Notes: a model not told the origin generated them from the letters alone. A stretch of 64,000 bases of DNA from Acetatifactor sp. (GCA_024695935.1 JAILHH010000003.1:62001-126000), one strand, 5' to 3'. Positions 1 through 8,772 are shown, counted from the first letter of the stretch. Numbers and translations: made by a program.

Positions 1-171
<171 letters not shown>

Positions 172-204
172 AACAGAGTTTGTTTTAACAACTCTTTAAC
201 TGTT

Positions 205-272
205 AAACGGGACAGATTTAGATCGCATTTAAGTTTTATGGCTTTTTTGCATTTTTATCTGTCCCGTTTTAT
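205..272 (+). terminator. Probable terminator of gdhA with long loop
   Basis: A 13-bp inverted repeat (205-217 AAACGGGACAGAT, 258-270 ATCTGTCCCGTTT) flanks a 40-base loop and runs into a short T tract. The arms pair perfectly. The loop is longer than in a standard intrinsic terminator, so folding would be slower. Its position right after gdhA supports a terminator role. Confidence 0.6.
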
Positions 273-310
273 ATTTGCAGGCATTTGGCATGTCTTTGTA
301 ATTCTGTACC

Positions 311-339
311 TTGTTAGGATTCGTATATTTTGGTATAAT
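311..339 (+). promoter_or_regulatory. Sigma-A type promoter for the RNase H gene
   Basis: A -35 box TTGTTA (311-316) and a perfect -10 box TATAAT (334-339) are separated by 17 bp. The site lies 34 bp before the chosen ATG at 373. This argues against the longer upstream reading frame starting at 238, because the promoter would then lie inside the gene. Confidence 0.7.
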
Positions 340-372
340 ACACAGAGTAAAACACAATATTTGGTGGATAAA

Positions 373-1065
373 ATGGCAAATTCAGGTAAGAAAAACTTTT
401 ATGCGGTAAAAAATGGAATAAAGCCCGGAATATACAAAACCTGGGATGAGTGCAAAAAAAATGTGGATGGCTTTGCGGGGGCCTTATACAAAGGTTTTTC
501 CACATATGAGGAAGCTCTTGAATTTATGGGAGAAGATATTGTTTCATCAAATGCCTGTGGAGCCGTTAGCGAAGAAAAAACCGAAAGCCCGTCAGAGAGA
601 CCAAAGGAGGGGGCATTACTTGCCTATGTTGACGGAAGCTATGATGATTCCATAAAGACATATGCTTTCGGATGCGTCTTTATCCTGTCTGACGGTCGGA
701 TATTTACCGCCTGCGGAAACGGTAAAAACCCGGATTCCATCTCCCAGAGAAATGTGACGGGAGAGATGCTCGGAGCCATGTATGCCACCATGACTGCCAT
801 AAAAAACGGCTTTCATGAGCTGGAGATCAAATATGATTATGAAGGTATTGAAAAGTGGGTGAACGGCGCCTGGAAGGCAAAGACCGCCAATACCTCAAAA
901 TATGCTGAGTATATGCGGGCTCAGGCTTCAAAGATAAATATCAGATTTACCAAGGTTCCTGCCCACAGCAATGTTTATTACAATGAGATGGCGGATCGTG
1001 AAGCAAAGCGGGGCCTTACTGAAGGAGACGGCATTCCGGAGGTGATCTTGTTTGATGGAAGATGA
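373..1065 (+). CDS. Ribonuclease H with N-terminal viroplasmin-like RNA-binding domain
   Basis: Predicted to cleave RNA in RNA-DNA hybrids. The N-terminal ~45 residues (KNFYAVKNGIKPGIYKTWDE onward) match the caulimovirus viroplasmin/RNase HI N-terminal domain that binds duplex RNA. After a linker comes an RNase H fold starting at YVDGSYDD, which carries the first catalytic Asp. It ends with the HSNVYYNEMADREAK motif holding the last His/Asp. The frame is open from 238, but the extra 45 residues are hydrophobic and atypical, a promoter lies at 311-339, and ATG 373 has a GGTGG site, so I start there (230 aa). The 3' end overlaps the next gene by about 10 bases, suggesting a shared operon with the pseudouridine synthase. 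Confidence 0.85.
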   Translation: MANSGKKNFYAVKNGIKPGIYKTWDECKKNVDGFAGALYKGFSTYEEALEFMGEDIVSSNACGAVSEEKTESPSERPKEGALLAYVDGSYDDSIKTYAFGCVFILSDGRIFTACGNGKNPDSISQRNVTGEMLGAMYATMTAIKNGFHELEIKYDYEGIEKWVNGAWKAKTANTSKYAEYMRAQASKINIRFTKVPAHSNVYYNEMADREAKRGLTEGDGIPEVILFDGR

Positions 1066-1780
1066 AAAAGTAAGGATAAATAAATATCTGGCTGAGGCCG
1101 GAGTCTGTTCCAGAAGAGGTGCAGACGACCTGATACTGCAGGGAAAGGTCACGATCAACGGTAAAATAGCCGAAAACGGTGACAAGGTTGGGGCCGGCGA
1201 CGAGGTTAAGGTTTCCGGTAAAATTGTTTCAAATAAAAATGAAAAAGTGGTTTTAGCTTATTACAAGCCGGTGGGTGTCACTGTTACGGAAAAGGATGCC
1301 CATGCAAAAAAGACCATAAGGGATGTTATCGATTATCCTGTCAGAGTTACATATGCCGGAAGGCTGGACAAGGATTCTGAAGGGCTTCTTTTATTAACCA
1401 ACGACGGAGACCTTATCAATGCCATGATGCGGGGAAGTAACCGCCATGAAAAAGAATATATTGTAAAGACCGACAGGGAGATAGATCAGACTTTTGCAGA
1501 CAAAATGGGAGCCGGTATGTATTTAAAAGAGCTTAAGTCAAATACCAGGCCCTGTGAGGTTACGATCGTGGGAAAAAACACCTTTAAGATCATCCTGACC
1601 CAGGGACTTAACCGTCAGATTAGGCGAATGTGCGAAAGCCTGGGAGTAAAAGTTAAAAGCTTAAAACGATTGAGAGTTCTGAATGTGGAGCTTGGAAATC
1701 TTAAACCGGGAGAGTACAGAAAAGTCTCCGGCGAAGAACTTAATGAACTTTATGAGATCTGTGGCATGAACAGATCTTAA
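1055..1780 (+). CDS. RsuA/RluB/RluF-family pseudouridine synthase
   Basis: Converts a specific uridine of rRNA to pseudouridine. An S4 RNA-binding domain fills residues 1-60 (INKYLAEAGVCSRRGADDLI). The catalytic domain has the family signature GRLDKDSEGLLLLTNDG, whose Asp is the nucleophile, and a later NRQIRRMCESLG motif. The length of about 241 aa fits RluF/RsuA-type enzymes. The start is ambiguous: a strong GGAGGTGATC site at 1038-1047 serves either TTG 1052 or ATG 1055. It overlaps the RNase H stop, and the ligase gene follows after 14 bp. Sequence resembles RluF (23S U2604) most, but the exact target cannot be read from sequence. Confidence 0.85.
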   Translation: MEDEKVRINKYLAEAGVCSRRGADDLILQGKVTINGKIAENGDKVGAGDEVKVSGKIVSNKNEKVVLAYYKPVGVTVTEKDAHAKKTIRDVIDYPVRVTYAGRLDKDSEGLLLLTNDGDLINAMMRGSNRHEKEYIVKTDREIDQTFADKMGAGMYLKELKSNTRPCEVTIVGKNTFKIILTQGLNRQIRRMCESLGVKVKSLKRLRVLNVELGNLKPGEYRKVSGEELNELYEICGMNRS

Positions 1781-1794
1781 TCTGTGAAATAAAA

Positions 1795-3786
1795 ATGGCT
1801 GGTATCAATATGGAAGAATCAAAAAGAATCGATGAACTTGTGGAGCTTTTAAACAGAGCTTCAGAAAGCTATTACAATGACAAAGACGAGATAATGAGTA
1901 ACTTTGAGTGGGACTCGTATTTCGATGAACTTACAGCTCTTGAGGAAAAGACCGGTTATGTCAGACCGGATTCCCCAACTCAAAAGACAGGAAGCGAGGA
2001 AGAGATCGCTTCCGGAAAAAGAGAGCAGCACGAATATCCCGCGCTTTCTCTGGCAAAGAGTAAGGACGTAAATGTTTTAAAAAAATGGGCCGGAAACAGA
2101 GCAATATGGCTGTCTTGGAAACTGGACGGCCTTACACTGGTTGTGACCTATGATGACGGCGCGCTCACAAAGATAATGACCAGGGGCGGCGGTGTTTATG
2201 GCACAAATATCACTTATATGCGTGGGCATATAAGGGGAATCCCTGAAAAAATAAAGGATAAAGGTCATTTGGTAGTAAGAGGTGAAGCCACCATTTCCTA
2301 TACGGATTTTGAACGCATCAATGAGTTTTCCGAAGATGATGAGAAATATTCCAATCCCAGAAATCTGGTATCCGGAACACTTGCCCTCGATATCCCCAGA
2401 TTAAATGAGGTGGACGAGAGAGGAGTCAGCTTTAATGCGTTTACTCTGGTTCACACGGATGAAGAGATCAATTCCTGGGGCGAAAGGATGAGATACCTGG
2501 AGGACAACGGCTTTACCTGCGTCGACAGGGAACTTACCGATGCACAGCACCTTGAGGAAACCATAGAAAAATGGACAAAGATCGTCAGAGAAAATAAGTT
2601 TGATATACCTGTTGACGGGCTGGTAATAACATATGATGATACAGAATATGCTTCCACGGGATCCGTGACCGGGCATCATGCCACTAACGCAGGAATGGCA
2701 TTTAAATGGCAGGATACATCTGCGGATACTGTCCTGGATCATATTGAATGGAGCTGCGCGGCCAGCACGATTTCGCCCGTGGCAGTCTTTGAACCTGTAT
2801 GGCTTGAGGGCACCACGGTCAAAAGAGCAAGTCTTTGCAATATAAGTGAGATGAAAAGGCTTGGGATCGGGGCTGACAAAAAGACCAGACTCACCATCAT
2901 TAAATCAAATATGATAATCCCCAAATGCATTCAGGCTGATAATAGGGGAACCACATTTGAAATCCCTGATAAATGCCCTGTCTGCGGAGCAGGGACCATG
3001 GTAAAGGTTTCCGAAAAGACAGGAACAGAGACCCTGCATTGCATGAATCCGAAGTGTCAGGCAAAACATGCCAGAGAATACTCGAGATTTGTCAGCAAAC
3101 CCGGCATGGACATAGACGGTCTTTCCATAGAGACCTTGATCAAATTTATGAATATGGGATTTATCACTGATTTTGCGGATATTTACAATATTCATGAGCA
3201 CAAAGAAGCCATAATCGAAATGGAGGGATTTGGCGAAAAATCCTATTCAAATCTTATCGAATCCATTGAGAAGAGCAGAAATGTCACTCCCGTAAAATTC
3301 ATATATGCGCTCTGCATTCCCATGATCGGTACGGATGCTGCCAAAAAGATAGTGGGAGAACTGGGAACAGAGGGCTTTTTTGAGAGATTAAAAAACGGTG
3401 AAGGATTTGCGGATATTGAGGGCATCGGCCCCGAAAAGAGCGGTTCCATTTTAAACTGGTACGAAAATACGGAAAACAAAGCACTTCTTGACAAATTGTT
3501 AAAAGAAGTTAAAGTAGAGGTAATGATGCCTGCCACAAAAAAGGAAGGTTCCTGCATGGGACTTACCTTTGTTATCACGGGTGATGTTCATATTTACAAA
3601 AACCGTGAGGAATTCAAAGCATTTGTGGAAAGCAGTGGTGGAAAAGTGGCCGGAAGCATTTCCGGAAAGACCTCGTTTCTGGTCAATAATGACTTTGAAT
3701 CCACATCAGGAAAAAATAAAAAAGCGAAAGAATTGGGAATACCTATCATCACAGAGGATGAATTTGTGAGCAGGTTTTCCCGATAG
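1795..3786 (+). CDS. ligA: Divergent NAD-dependent DNA ligase (LigA-like)
   Basis: Seals DNA nicks using NAD+. The order matches LigA: domain Ia (1-65, ending DSPTQKTG), adenylation domain with the active-site lysine in KLDG (K109-G112), OB fold, a four-Cys zinc finger (C394, C397, C416, C421), helix-hairpin-helix repeats, and a C-terminal BRCT domain (about 587-663, GLTFVITGDV). The 663-residue length is normal. It diverges from housekeeping LigA at several usually conserved places: the isD-x-eYD motif reads MSNFEWDSY, and the VGRTG motif of the OB region reads CAASTIS. This suggests a second, specialised ligase, with a canonical LigA elsewhere in the genome (inference). ATG 1810 is an alternative start; neither start has a strong ribosome binding site. 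Confidence 0.85.
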   Translation: MAGINMEESKRIDELVELLNRASESYYNDKDEIMSNFEWDSYFDELTALEEKTGYVRPDSPTQKTGSEEEIASGKREQHEYPALSLAKSKDVNVLKKWAGNRAIWLSWKLDGLTLVVTYDDGALTKIMTRGGGVYGTNITYMRGHIRGIPEKIKDKGHLVVRGEATISYTDFERINEFSEDDEKYSNPRNLVSGTLALDIPRLNEVDERGVSFNAFTLVHTDEEINSWGERMRYLEDNGFTCVDRELTDAQHLEETIEKWTKIVRENKFDIPVDGLVITYDDTEYASTGSVTGHHATNAGMAFKWQDTSADTVLDHIEWSCAASTISPVAVFEPVWLEGTTVKRASLCNISEMKRLGIGADKKTRLTIIKSNMIIPKCIQADNRGTTFEIPDKCPVCGAGTMVKVSEKTGTETLHCMNPKCQAKHAREYSRFVSKPGMDIDGLSIETLIKFMNMGFITDFADIYNIHEHKEAIIEMEGFGEKSYSNLIESIEKSRNVTPVKFIYALCIPMIGTDAAKKIVGELGTEGFFERLKNGEGFADIEGIGPEKSGSILNWYENTENKALLDKLLKEVKVEVMMPATKKEGSCMGLTFVITGDVHIYKNREEFKAFVESSGGKVAGSISGKTSFLVNNDFESTSGKNKKAKELGIPIITEDEFVSRFSR

Positions 3787-3798
3787 TGGGTAAATAAA

Positions 3799-4719
3799 AT
3801 GCCGATCCGTACACAAAACGATCTCCCCGCAAAGGAGATCTTGGAAGAAGAAAATATATTTGTAATGGATGAAAATCGAGCAACACATCAGGATATCAGA
3901 CCTCTGCAGCTGCTCATATTAAACAACATGCCCATAAAACAGGACACTGAACTGCAGCTTTTACGCGTGCTGTCCAATACACCTCTTCAGGTTGATGTGA
4001 CATTCATGAATACAAAGCATGTGTCGGCAAATACTTCCGCAAATCATTTAAATAAATTCTATGTGGGATTTGAGGATGTAAAGGACAAATACTTCGACGG
4101 CATGATAATCACCGGGGCTCCCGTTGAGGACATAAGCTTTGAGGAAGTTGATTATTGGGATGAGATGGTAGAGATCATGGACTGGACAAACGAGCATGTG
4201 ACCAGCACCGTGTTTATATGCTGGGCTGCTCAGGCAGCTTTTTATCATTTCTACGGTATCAACAAAAAGCAGCTCCCTCGTAAACTTTTCGGAATCTATG
4301 AGCACAATGTGATGAACAGAAAGGTGCCCCTTGTAAGAGGCTTTGACGATGTGTTTTTGGCACCTCATTCAAGGCATACGGAGACTCCCGCAGATGAGAT
4401 ACATGCCATAAAGGATATAACTGTTCTGGCGGAAAGCGATGTGGCAGGAGTATTCCTTGCTCTGTGCGAGGGTGGAAAAAAGATCTTTATAAACGGCCAC
4501 CCGGAGTATGACAGGATGACTCTTTCAAACGAATATTACAGGGATAAAAACAAGGGACTGGACATCCAGATTCCTTACAATTATTTTCCTGACGACGATC
4601 CGTCAAAGAGACCCCTGTTACAGTGGAGAAGCCATTCAAACGACCTTTATTCCAACTGGCTGAATTATTACGTATATCAGAATACACCTTATGAATTGAA
4701 CAAGATCAGCGAGAAATAA
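3799..4719 (+). CDS. metA: Homoserine O-acyltransferase MetA (probably acetyl-specific)
   Basis: First committed step of methionine synthesis: acylation of homoserine. The 306 aa align end to end with MetA of the class I glutamine amidotransferase-like fold. The catalytic Cys is C141 in FICWAAQAA, and the partner His-Glu motif is GHPEYDR near residue 234. The substrate-selecting position corresponding to residue 111 of characterised enzymes is Glu here (TGAPVE, E110). In Bacillus cereus MetA, Glu at that site gives acetyl-CoA use, while Gly in E. coli gives succinyl-CoA use, so an O-acetyltransferase is predicted despite the name. It follows the ligase by 12 bp. No SAM riboswitch is visible upstream. 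Confidence 0.93.
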   Translation: MPIRTQNDLPAKEILEEENIFVMDENRATHQDIRPLQLLILNNMPIKQDTELQLLRVLSNTPLQVDVTFMNTKHVSANTSANHLNKFYVGFEDVKDKYFDGMIITGAPVEDISFEEVDYWDEMVEIMDWTNEHVTSTVFICWAAQAAFYHFYGINKKQLPRKLFGIYEHNVMNRKVPLVRGFDDVFLAPHSRHTETPADEIHAIKDITVLAESDVAGVFLALCEGGKKIFINGHPEYDRMTLSNEYYRDKNKGLDIQIPYNYFPDDDPSKRPLLQWRSHSNDLYSNWLNYYVYQNTPYELNKISEK

Positions 4720-4733
4720 TATGTCGTTGCTGA

Positions 4734-4970
4734 TGCAACCCGGAAATGGAAAATCGCGATTCCTGTTGCATAGATTGAGGCTTTTGAGCATGAAAATGCA
4801 ACCGAAACTGGGTGAGCCGTGATCTCTGTTGCATAGTTTGCGGTTTTTGAGTATGAAAATGCAACCGAAAATGAGTGAGCCGCGATTTCTGTTGCATAGA
4901 TTGAAATTGGGGGCATGGAATTGCAACTTAAAATGTGAAAACTGTGATTTCTGTTGCATTGATGGATGGT
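4734..4970 (+). repeat. Four tandem copies of a 63-bp intergenic repeat
   Basis: Units begin at 4734, 4797, 4860 and 4922 (periods 63, 63, 62). Each starts with TGCAAC and contains GTTGCAT about 31 bases later, so every unit carries an inverted TGCAAC/GTTGCA pair. Units 2 and 3 are most alike, and the last decays. Because 63 is a multiple of three, short open frames of repeated 21-residue blocks appear on the minus strand. I regard these as by-products, not genes. Together with the terminator and weak promoter downstream, this fills the 394-bp gap between metA and the HAD gene. Confidence 0.85.
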
Positions 4971-4991
4971 GCAATGAAGAAGTAATTGATG

Positions 4992-5037
4992 CGGACCGGA
5001 GTGTTTTGGAATTATCCGAAATGACCGGTCTGTTTTT
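4992..5037 (+). terminator. Intrinsic terminator downstream of the metA repeats
   Basis: CGGACCGG (4992-4999) pairs with CCGGTCTG (5025-5032), allowing one G-U pair, around a 25-base loop. It is followed by a TTTTT run. It probably ends transcripts that read through metA and the tandem repeats. Confidence 0.6.
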
Positions 5038-5113
5038 ATGCGGTTTTTACTGTTTTTTAGGATGAAATTATATTATAATGTATTATAAGATTAAGAGAAA
5101 AAAAGGAGTTTTC

Positions 5114-5725
5114 ATGATAAAAAATCTGATCTTTGACATGGGAGGGGTGCTGATCTCCTACAGATGGAAGGAGGCATTTGCCGATTTTGGCCTTGAAGAA
5201 AAGGATTTCATGCGGATCGGGCAGGAGATATTTGAGTTTCCCATGTGGCATGAGCTTGACCTTGGAAATGTGAGTGTGGAAGAAACCAGGATTGCACTTA
5301 ATGAGGCTTATCCAGAAGACAAAGAGGCCATAGATTATCTTTTGATCAATCATCATCTGATGCATTGTTACAGACCAAAGGTTTATGAACTGGTTCAGAA
5401 ATTGATGGATAAGGGTTATGGCATTTATATTCTGTCCAATTATTGCAAGGAACTGTATGACTCACACACTTCTGAAATCCCCTTTTTAAAAGATGTGGAC
5501 GGAAGTGTAATATCATATCAGATTCACAAGGGAAAGCCTGAGAGGGAGATATACGAGCATCTGTTAAATAAATACAGCCTGGTACCCGAAGAATGTATCT
5601 TTTTCGATGACAGAGTAGAAAATGTGCAGGGAGCTGAGAATGCAGGCATAAATGGATTTTTGGTGGATCATGAAGATGAACAGAGTCTGATAAATAAACT
5701 CGAGGAATTTCTAAGCGCACGATAA
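5114..5725 (+). CDS. HAD-IA family hydrolase (YihX-like phosphatase)
   Basis: A soluble haloacid-dehalogenase-superfamily phosphatase of 203 aa. Motif I is FDMGGVLI with nucleophile D8, motif II is ILSN, the lysine motif lies in HKGKPE, and motif IV is FFDDR. In motif I the usual second Asp is replaced by Gly, as in YihX-type and epoxide-hydrolase-like HAD proteins. The frame is open from 5078, but ATG 5114 has an AAGGAG site 5 bp upstream and places motif I at the N terminus as expected. TATAAT at 5074-5079 may be its -10 box, though no good -35 is seen. Substrate is unknown. Confidence 0.85.
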   Translation: MIKNLIFDMGGVLISYRWKEAFADFGLEEKDFMRIGQEIFEFPMWHELDLGNVSVEETRIALNEAYPEDKEAIDYLLINHHLMHCYRPKVYELVQKLMDKGYGIYILSNYCKELYDSHTSEIPFLKDVDGSVISYQIHKGKPEREIYEHLLNKYSLVPEECIFFDDRVENVQGAENAGINGFLVDHEDEQSLINKLEEFLSAR

Positions 5726-5776
5726 TACTTTGTAACGTTTGCTTTTAAATATTTAACCGGATCAACACTTTTTGTA

Positions 5777-5804
5777 TCATATGGATATGATCATATGGAT
5801 ATGA
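5777..5804. promoter_or_regulatory. Two tandem 14-bp palindromes, operator-like
   Basis: TCATATGGATATGA occurs twice back to back (5777-5790 and 5791-5804). Each copy is itself an inverted repeat (TCATAT, GG, ATATGA). The pair lies 68 bp before the PspC-domain gene, where a paired repressor or activator site would be plausible. The regulator is not identifiable. Confidence 0.45.
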
Positions 5805-5871
5805 TGAGAAACAAATATTTCATCAATTTCCATGGCGCAGTTCTAAAACAAATTTTTAGGAGGAAAACATT

Positions 5872-6105
5872 ATGAGCGAAAAGAAACTTATGAGATCCAC
5901 AAGGGATTGTAAACTTTTTGGTGTATGCGGTGGTCTTGCAGAATATTTTGGAGTTGATTCTACAGTTGTCAGACTGATCGCAGTAATATTGGTAATATTT
6001 GCAGGCATGAGCTTTTGGCTTTATATAATCGCAGCTCTGATAATGCCTGTTGATGACGGAACCTATGATGTTGATTACAAGGAACACGATAACGACAGTT
6101 ATTAG
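5872..6105 (+). CDS. Small PspC-domain membrane protein
   Basis: A 77-residue protein consisting of one PspC domain (RDCKLFGVCGGLAEYFGVDSTVVRLI...) with a hydrophobic helix pair at about residues 38-62 and a short acidic tail. In proteobacteria PspC is an envelope-stress sensor of the phage shock system. In Firmicutes such stand-alone domains are common, and their function is mostly unproven. AGGAGG at 5859-5864 fixes the start. It appears monocistronic, preceded by tandem palindromes that may be its operator. Confidence 0.85.
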   Translation: MSEKKLMRSTRDCKLFGVCGGLAEYFGVDSTVVRLIAVILVIFAGMSFWLYIIAALIMPVDDGTYDVDYKEHDNDSY

Positions 6106-6153
6106 AGACGTTTATCTTTGAATCGTATATCGTTTTTCAGAATTGATCAGGTG

Positions 6154-6170
6154 GTTTCATATATCGAAAC
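6154..6170. promoter_or_regulatory. Operator-like inverted repeat before the GH3 gene
   Basis: GTTTC (6154-6158) and GAAAC (6166-6170) flank ATATATC, 38 bp before the glycosidase start. Position and symmetry suit a repressor site, but the arms are short, so this may be chance. Confidence 0.3.
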
Positions 6171-6207
6171 ATTAAATTTCATATTTTAATTTACAAGGAG
6201 GTTGCCC

Positions 6208-8772
6208 ATGGAAATCTTTGCATCAAAATCCCCTGAAGTAAAAACGCGCGAAACCGAACACGCCAATCTCTCCAGATACATAGCGGGAGAGTGCATGGTA
6301 TTACTTGAAAATAATGGTGTATTACCCATAAAAAAAGGCGGCAGGATAGCTCTGTACGGAAACGGAGTGGACAAGACCGTTCGCGGTGGTACCGGTTCCG
6401 GTGATGTGAACACCAGAAGTGATACTACCATCAGGCAGGGATTTGAAAATGCGGGATTTTCCGTGTCCACCAAGGTTTGGCTGCTCAGACAGAAGGAACT
6501 TATCGAGAAAGCCAAGCAGGATTATTTTGAAATGATAAATCGCATGGCAAAAGAGCAGAACAGGGATATGTTTACCCTGACTTTTGACAATCCCTACAAA
6601 GATCCCGCTCCGTGCCTTATCACAGAGGAAGAAGTTTTAAATGACGGAAGTGAAATAGCGGTTTATGTGATCTCCAGAAACTCAGGCGAAGGTGCTGACA
6701 GATATAACGAAAAGGGAGATTATCAGCTCTTTGATGAAGAACTGGAGAATTTAAAAACAATAAAGAAGCATTACAATAAGTCTGTGGCGGTCCTTAACAT
6801 AGGTGGCGTCATGGACTTAAAGTGTTTGCTGGATATAGGCCTGGATGCGGTGATTCTCATGACTCAGCTTGGAAATACGGGCGGTGATGCTCTGGTGGAT
6901 CTGATCACCGGCGAAGTGGTGCCTTCGGGAAAACTTACTGATACCTGGGCCATAAATTATGAGGATTATCCATCAAGCGCCGAGTTTTCTCATAACGGAA
7001 GTGTGCATGATGAAATGTATACTGACGGTCTGTATGTGGGATACAGGTATTTTGATACCTTTGACAAAGAGGTTCTCTATCCCTTCGGATACGGTATGTC
7101 TTATACCGATTTTTCAATAGATTTCAAAGATATTAAACAGGAAAAAAATAATATTCTGATCGATGTCACGGTGGAAAATACGGGCGATACGTATTCCGGA
7201 AAAGAGGTAGTCCAGGTATACTTAAGTGCTCCTGTCGAGAGAAGCCATAAACCTTTAAAAAAGCTTGTGGCATTTGAAAAGACATTATCAATCGCTCCCG
7301 GAAGAAAGCAGGATATCACTTTGAACTTTGATATATCGGAGCTTGCTTCCTATTGCTATAAATGTGCTTCTTATGTGACGGATAAGGGGGATTATGTTGT
7401 AAGAGTCGGTAATTCGTCGGCGACTACGGTCCCGGTAGCACTGTTAAATGTTGATGAGACCAGAAAGCTTATCCATTGTGCCAATACATTCAAGATCGAT
7501 ACGGATATGATGGAGATCAAACCGGACAAGGAGTTTTTGGAAAACAAGCTCTATGAGGATGTCCCGGAAGATATAAAGACTCTCAATGTGGATTTCTCTT
7601 TTGCAAAGGAGATCACATACAGTTATACGGAAAACAGGACTGAATATTTTGACGGAAAAGATTTTACTGTCACGGCAGATGATATAAAAAACGGAAGGGC
7701 AACGGTTGAAGACATGGTGGCCCAGCTTACCGTGGAGGAATTGGCAACCCTCTGCGTGGGTACTCTTCGAATGGGTGCGGGACAGATCGTTGGAAATGCA
7801 TCAGAGACAGTGCCCGGTGCCGCAGGAGATACTTCTCCCGTTATCAAAAACAGCCGTGGCATAAAGAATCTCATTATGGCTGACGGACCCGCGGGCCTTA
7901 GATTGCAGCCCGTATTTAAAGTGGACAGAAAGACAGGTAAGCTCATACCCGGAGGTGAAATACTGGGGGAGAGCAAAAATCCGTTCCCCGAAGGCCTTGA
8001 TGAAAAAGAGGTCGATACATATTATCAGTTCTGTACGGCGATACCTATCGGATGGGCCCTTGCTCAGTCCTGGAACATAAAGGCAGTTGAAAAAGCCGGA
8101 TATATGGTTGGAAGTGAGATGGAGGAGTTTGGAATAGACCTTTGGCTTGCCCCTGCCATGAACATTCACAGAAACCCTCTGTGTGGCAGAAACTTTGAGT
8201 ATTATTCCGAGGATCCTTTTGTATCCGGAAAGATCGCGGCTGCAATGACCAGAGGAGTACAAAAGCATAAGGGTAAGGGTGTTACCATAAAGCATTTTGC
8301 TGTAAATAATCAGGAGGATAACAGGTATTTCGTCAATGCCCATGTGTCTGAGAGAACTTTAAGAGAGATTTATCTGAAAGGCTTTGAGATCGCAGTTAAA
8401 GAGTCGGATCCCATGTCTGTGATGACATCCTATAACCTGTTAAACGGAATACATACGGCTTGTAATCACGATCTCATCCAAAAGCTTTTAAGAGATGAGT
8501 GGGGATTTAAGGGATTTGTGATGACTGACTGGTTCACATCACAGAATATGACGGCTCTCATGGGTAAATTTGAACCCAAATATCCCATCTCCGCATCCAC
8601 GGGCTGTGTCTATGCAGGAAACGATGTACAGATGCCGGGATGTGACAAGAATGTTTCCGACCTTATTGAGAGTGTTACTTACAGTCAGAAAATTGACGGA
8701 TTTAAAATTACAAAAGCTGATTTACAGTATTGCGCAGCAAACCTCATAAGAGTTATATTAAATACAATGTAA
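6208..8772 (+). CDS. Domain-permuted GH3 beta-glucosidase/beta-xylosidase
   Basis: Predicted to hydrolyse beta-linked glucosides or xylosides. The domains are in the reverse of the usual GH3 order. The GH3 C-terminal (alpha/beta sandwich) domain comes first, from MVLLENNGVLPIKK to YPFGYGMSYTDF at about residue 300. A fibronectin-III-like domain follows (about 310-405). The catalytic TIM barrel comes last (about 500-854), with MADGPAGLR, a KHFAVNNQEDNR substrate-binding motif and the nucleophile D774 in VMTDW. This arrangement is established for Butyrivibrio fibrisolvens BglA and Ruminococcus beta-glucosidases. There is no signal peptide, so it should act on imported oligosaccharides in the cytoplasm. 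AAGGAGG at 6195-6201 sets ATG 6208 over the in-frame TTG 6202. Confidence 0.92.
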   Translation: MEIFASKSPEVKTRETEHANLSRYIAGECMVLLENNGVLPIKKGGRIALYGNGVDKTVRGGTGSGDVNTRSDTTIRQGFENAGFSVSTKVWLLRQKELIEKAKQDYFEMINRMAKEQNRDMFTLTFDNPYKDPAPCLITEEEVLNDGSEIAVYVISRNSGEGADRYNEKGDYQLFDEELENLKTIKKHYNKSVAVLNIGGVMDLKCLLDIGLDAVILMTQLGNTGGDALVDLITGEVVPSGKLTDTWAINYEDYPSSAEFSHNGSVHDEMYTDGLYVGYRYFDTFDKEVLYPFGYGMSYTDFSIDFKDIKQEKNNILIDVTVENTGDTYSGKEVVQVYLSAPVERSHKPLKKLVAFEKTLSIAPGRKQDITLNFDISELASYCYKCASYVTDKGDYVVRVGNSSATTVPVALLNVDETRKLIHCANTFKIDTDMMEIKPDKEFLENKLYEDVPEDIKTLNVDFSFAKEITYSYTENRTEYFDGKDFTVTADDIKNGRATVEDMVAQLTVEELATLCVGTLRMGAGQIVGNASETVPGAAGDTSPVIKNSRGIKNLIMADGPAGLRLQPVFKVDRKTGKLIPGGEILGESKNPFPEGLDEKEVDTYYQFCTAIPIGWALAQSWNIKAVEKAGYMVGSEMEEFGIDLWLAPAMNIHRNPLCGRNFEYYSEDPFVSGKIAAAMTRGVQKHKGKGVTIKHFAVNNQEDNRYFVNAHVSERTLREIYLKGFEIAVKESDPMSVMTSYNLLNGIHTACNHDLIQKLLRDEWGFKGFVMTDWFTSQNMTALMGKFEPKYPISASTGCVYAGNDVQMPGCDKNVSDLIESVTYSQKIDGFKITKADLQYCAANLIRVILNTM

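Noticed and set aside
238-372. N-terminal extension of the RNase H gene
   Set aside because: It would overlap the gdhA terminator and a good promoter at 311-339. ATG 373 has a ribosome site and begins the conserved domain.
3700-3798. SAM riboswitch or T-box before metA
   Set aside because: Only 12 bp separate metA from the ligase gene, so there is no room for a leader RNA.
4734-4970. CRISPR array
   Set aside because: Units are contiguous 63-bp repeats without unique spacers, and no cas gene is present.
4636-4974. Minus-strand open frames with repeated 21-residue blocks over the 63-bp repeats
   Set aside because: They exist only because the repeat period is a multiple of three. All minus frames there are similarly open, and there is no ribosome site.
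7801-8343. 180-aa minus-strand open frame inside the GH3 gene
   Set aside because: Fully antisense to the catalytic domain of a clear glycosidase, and no domain is recognised.
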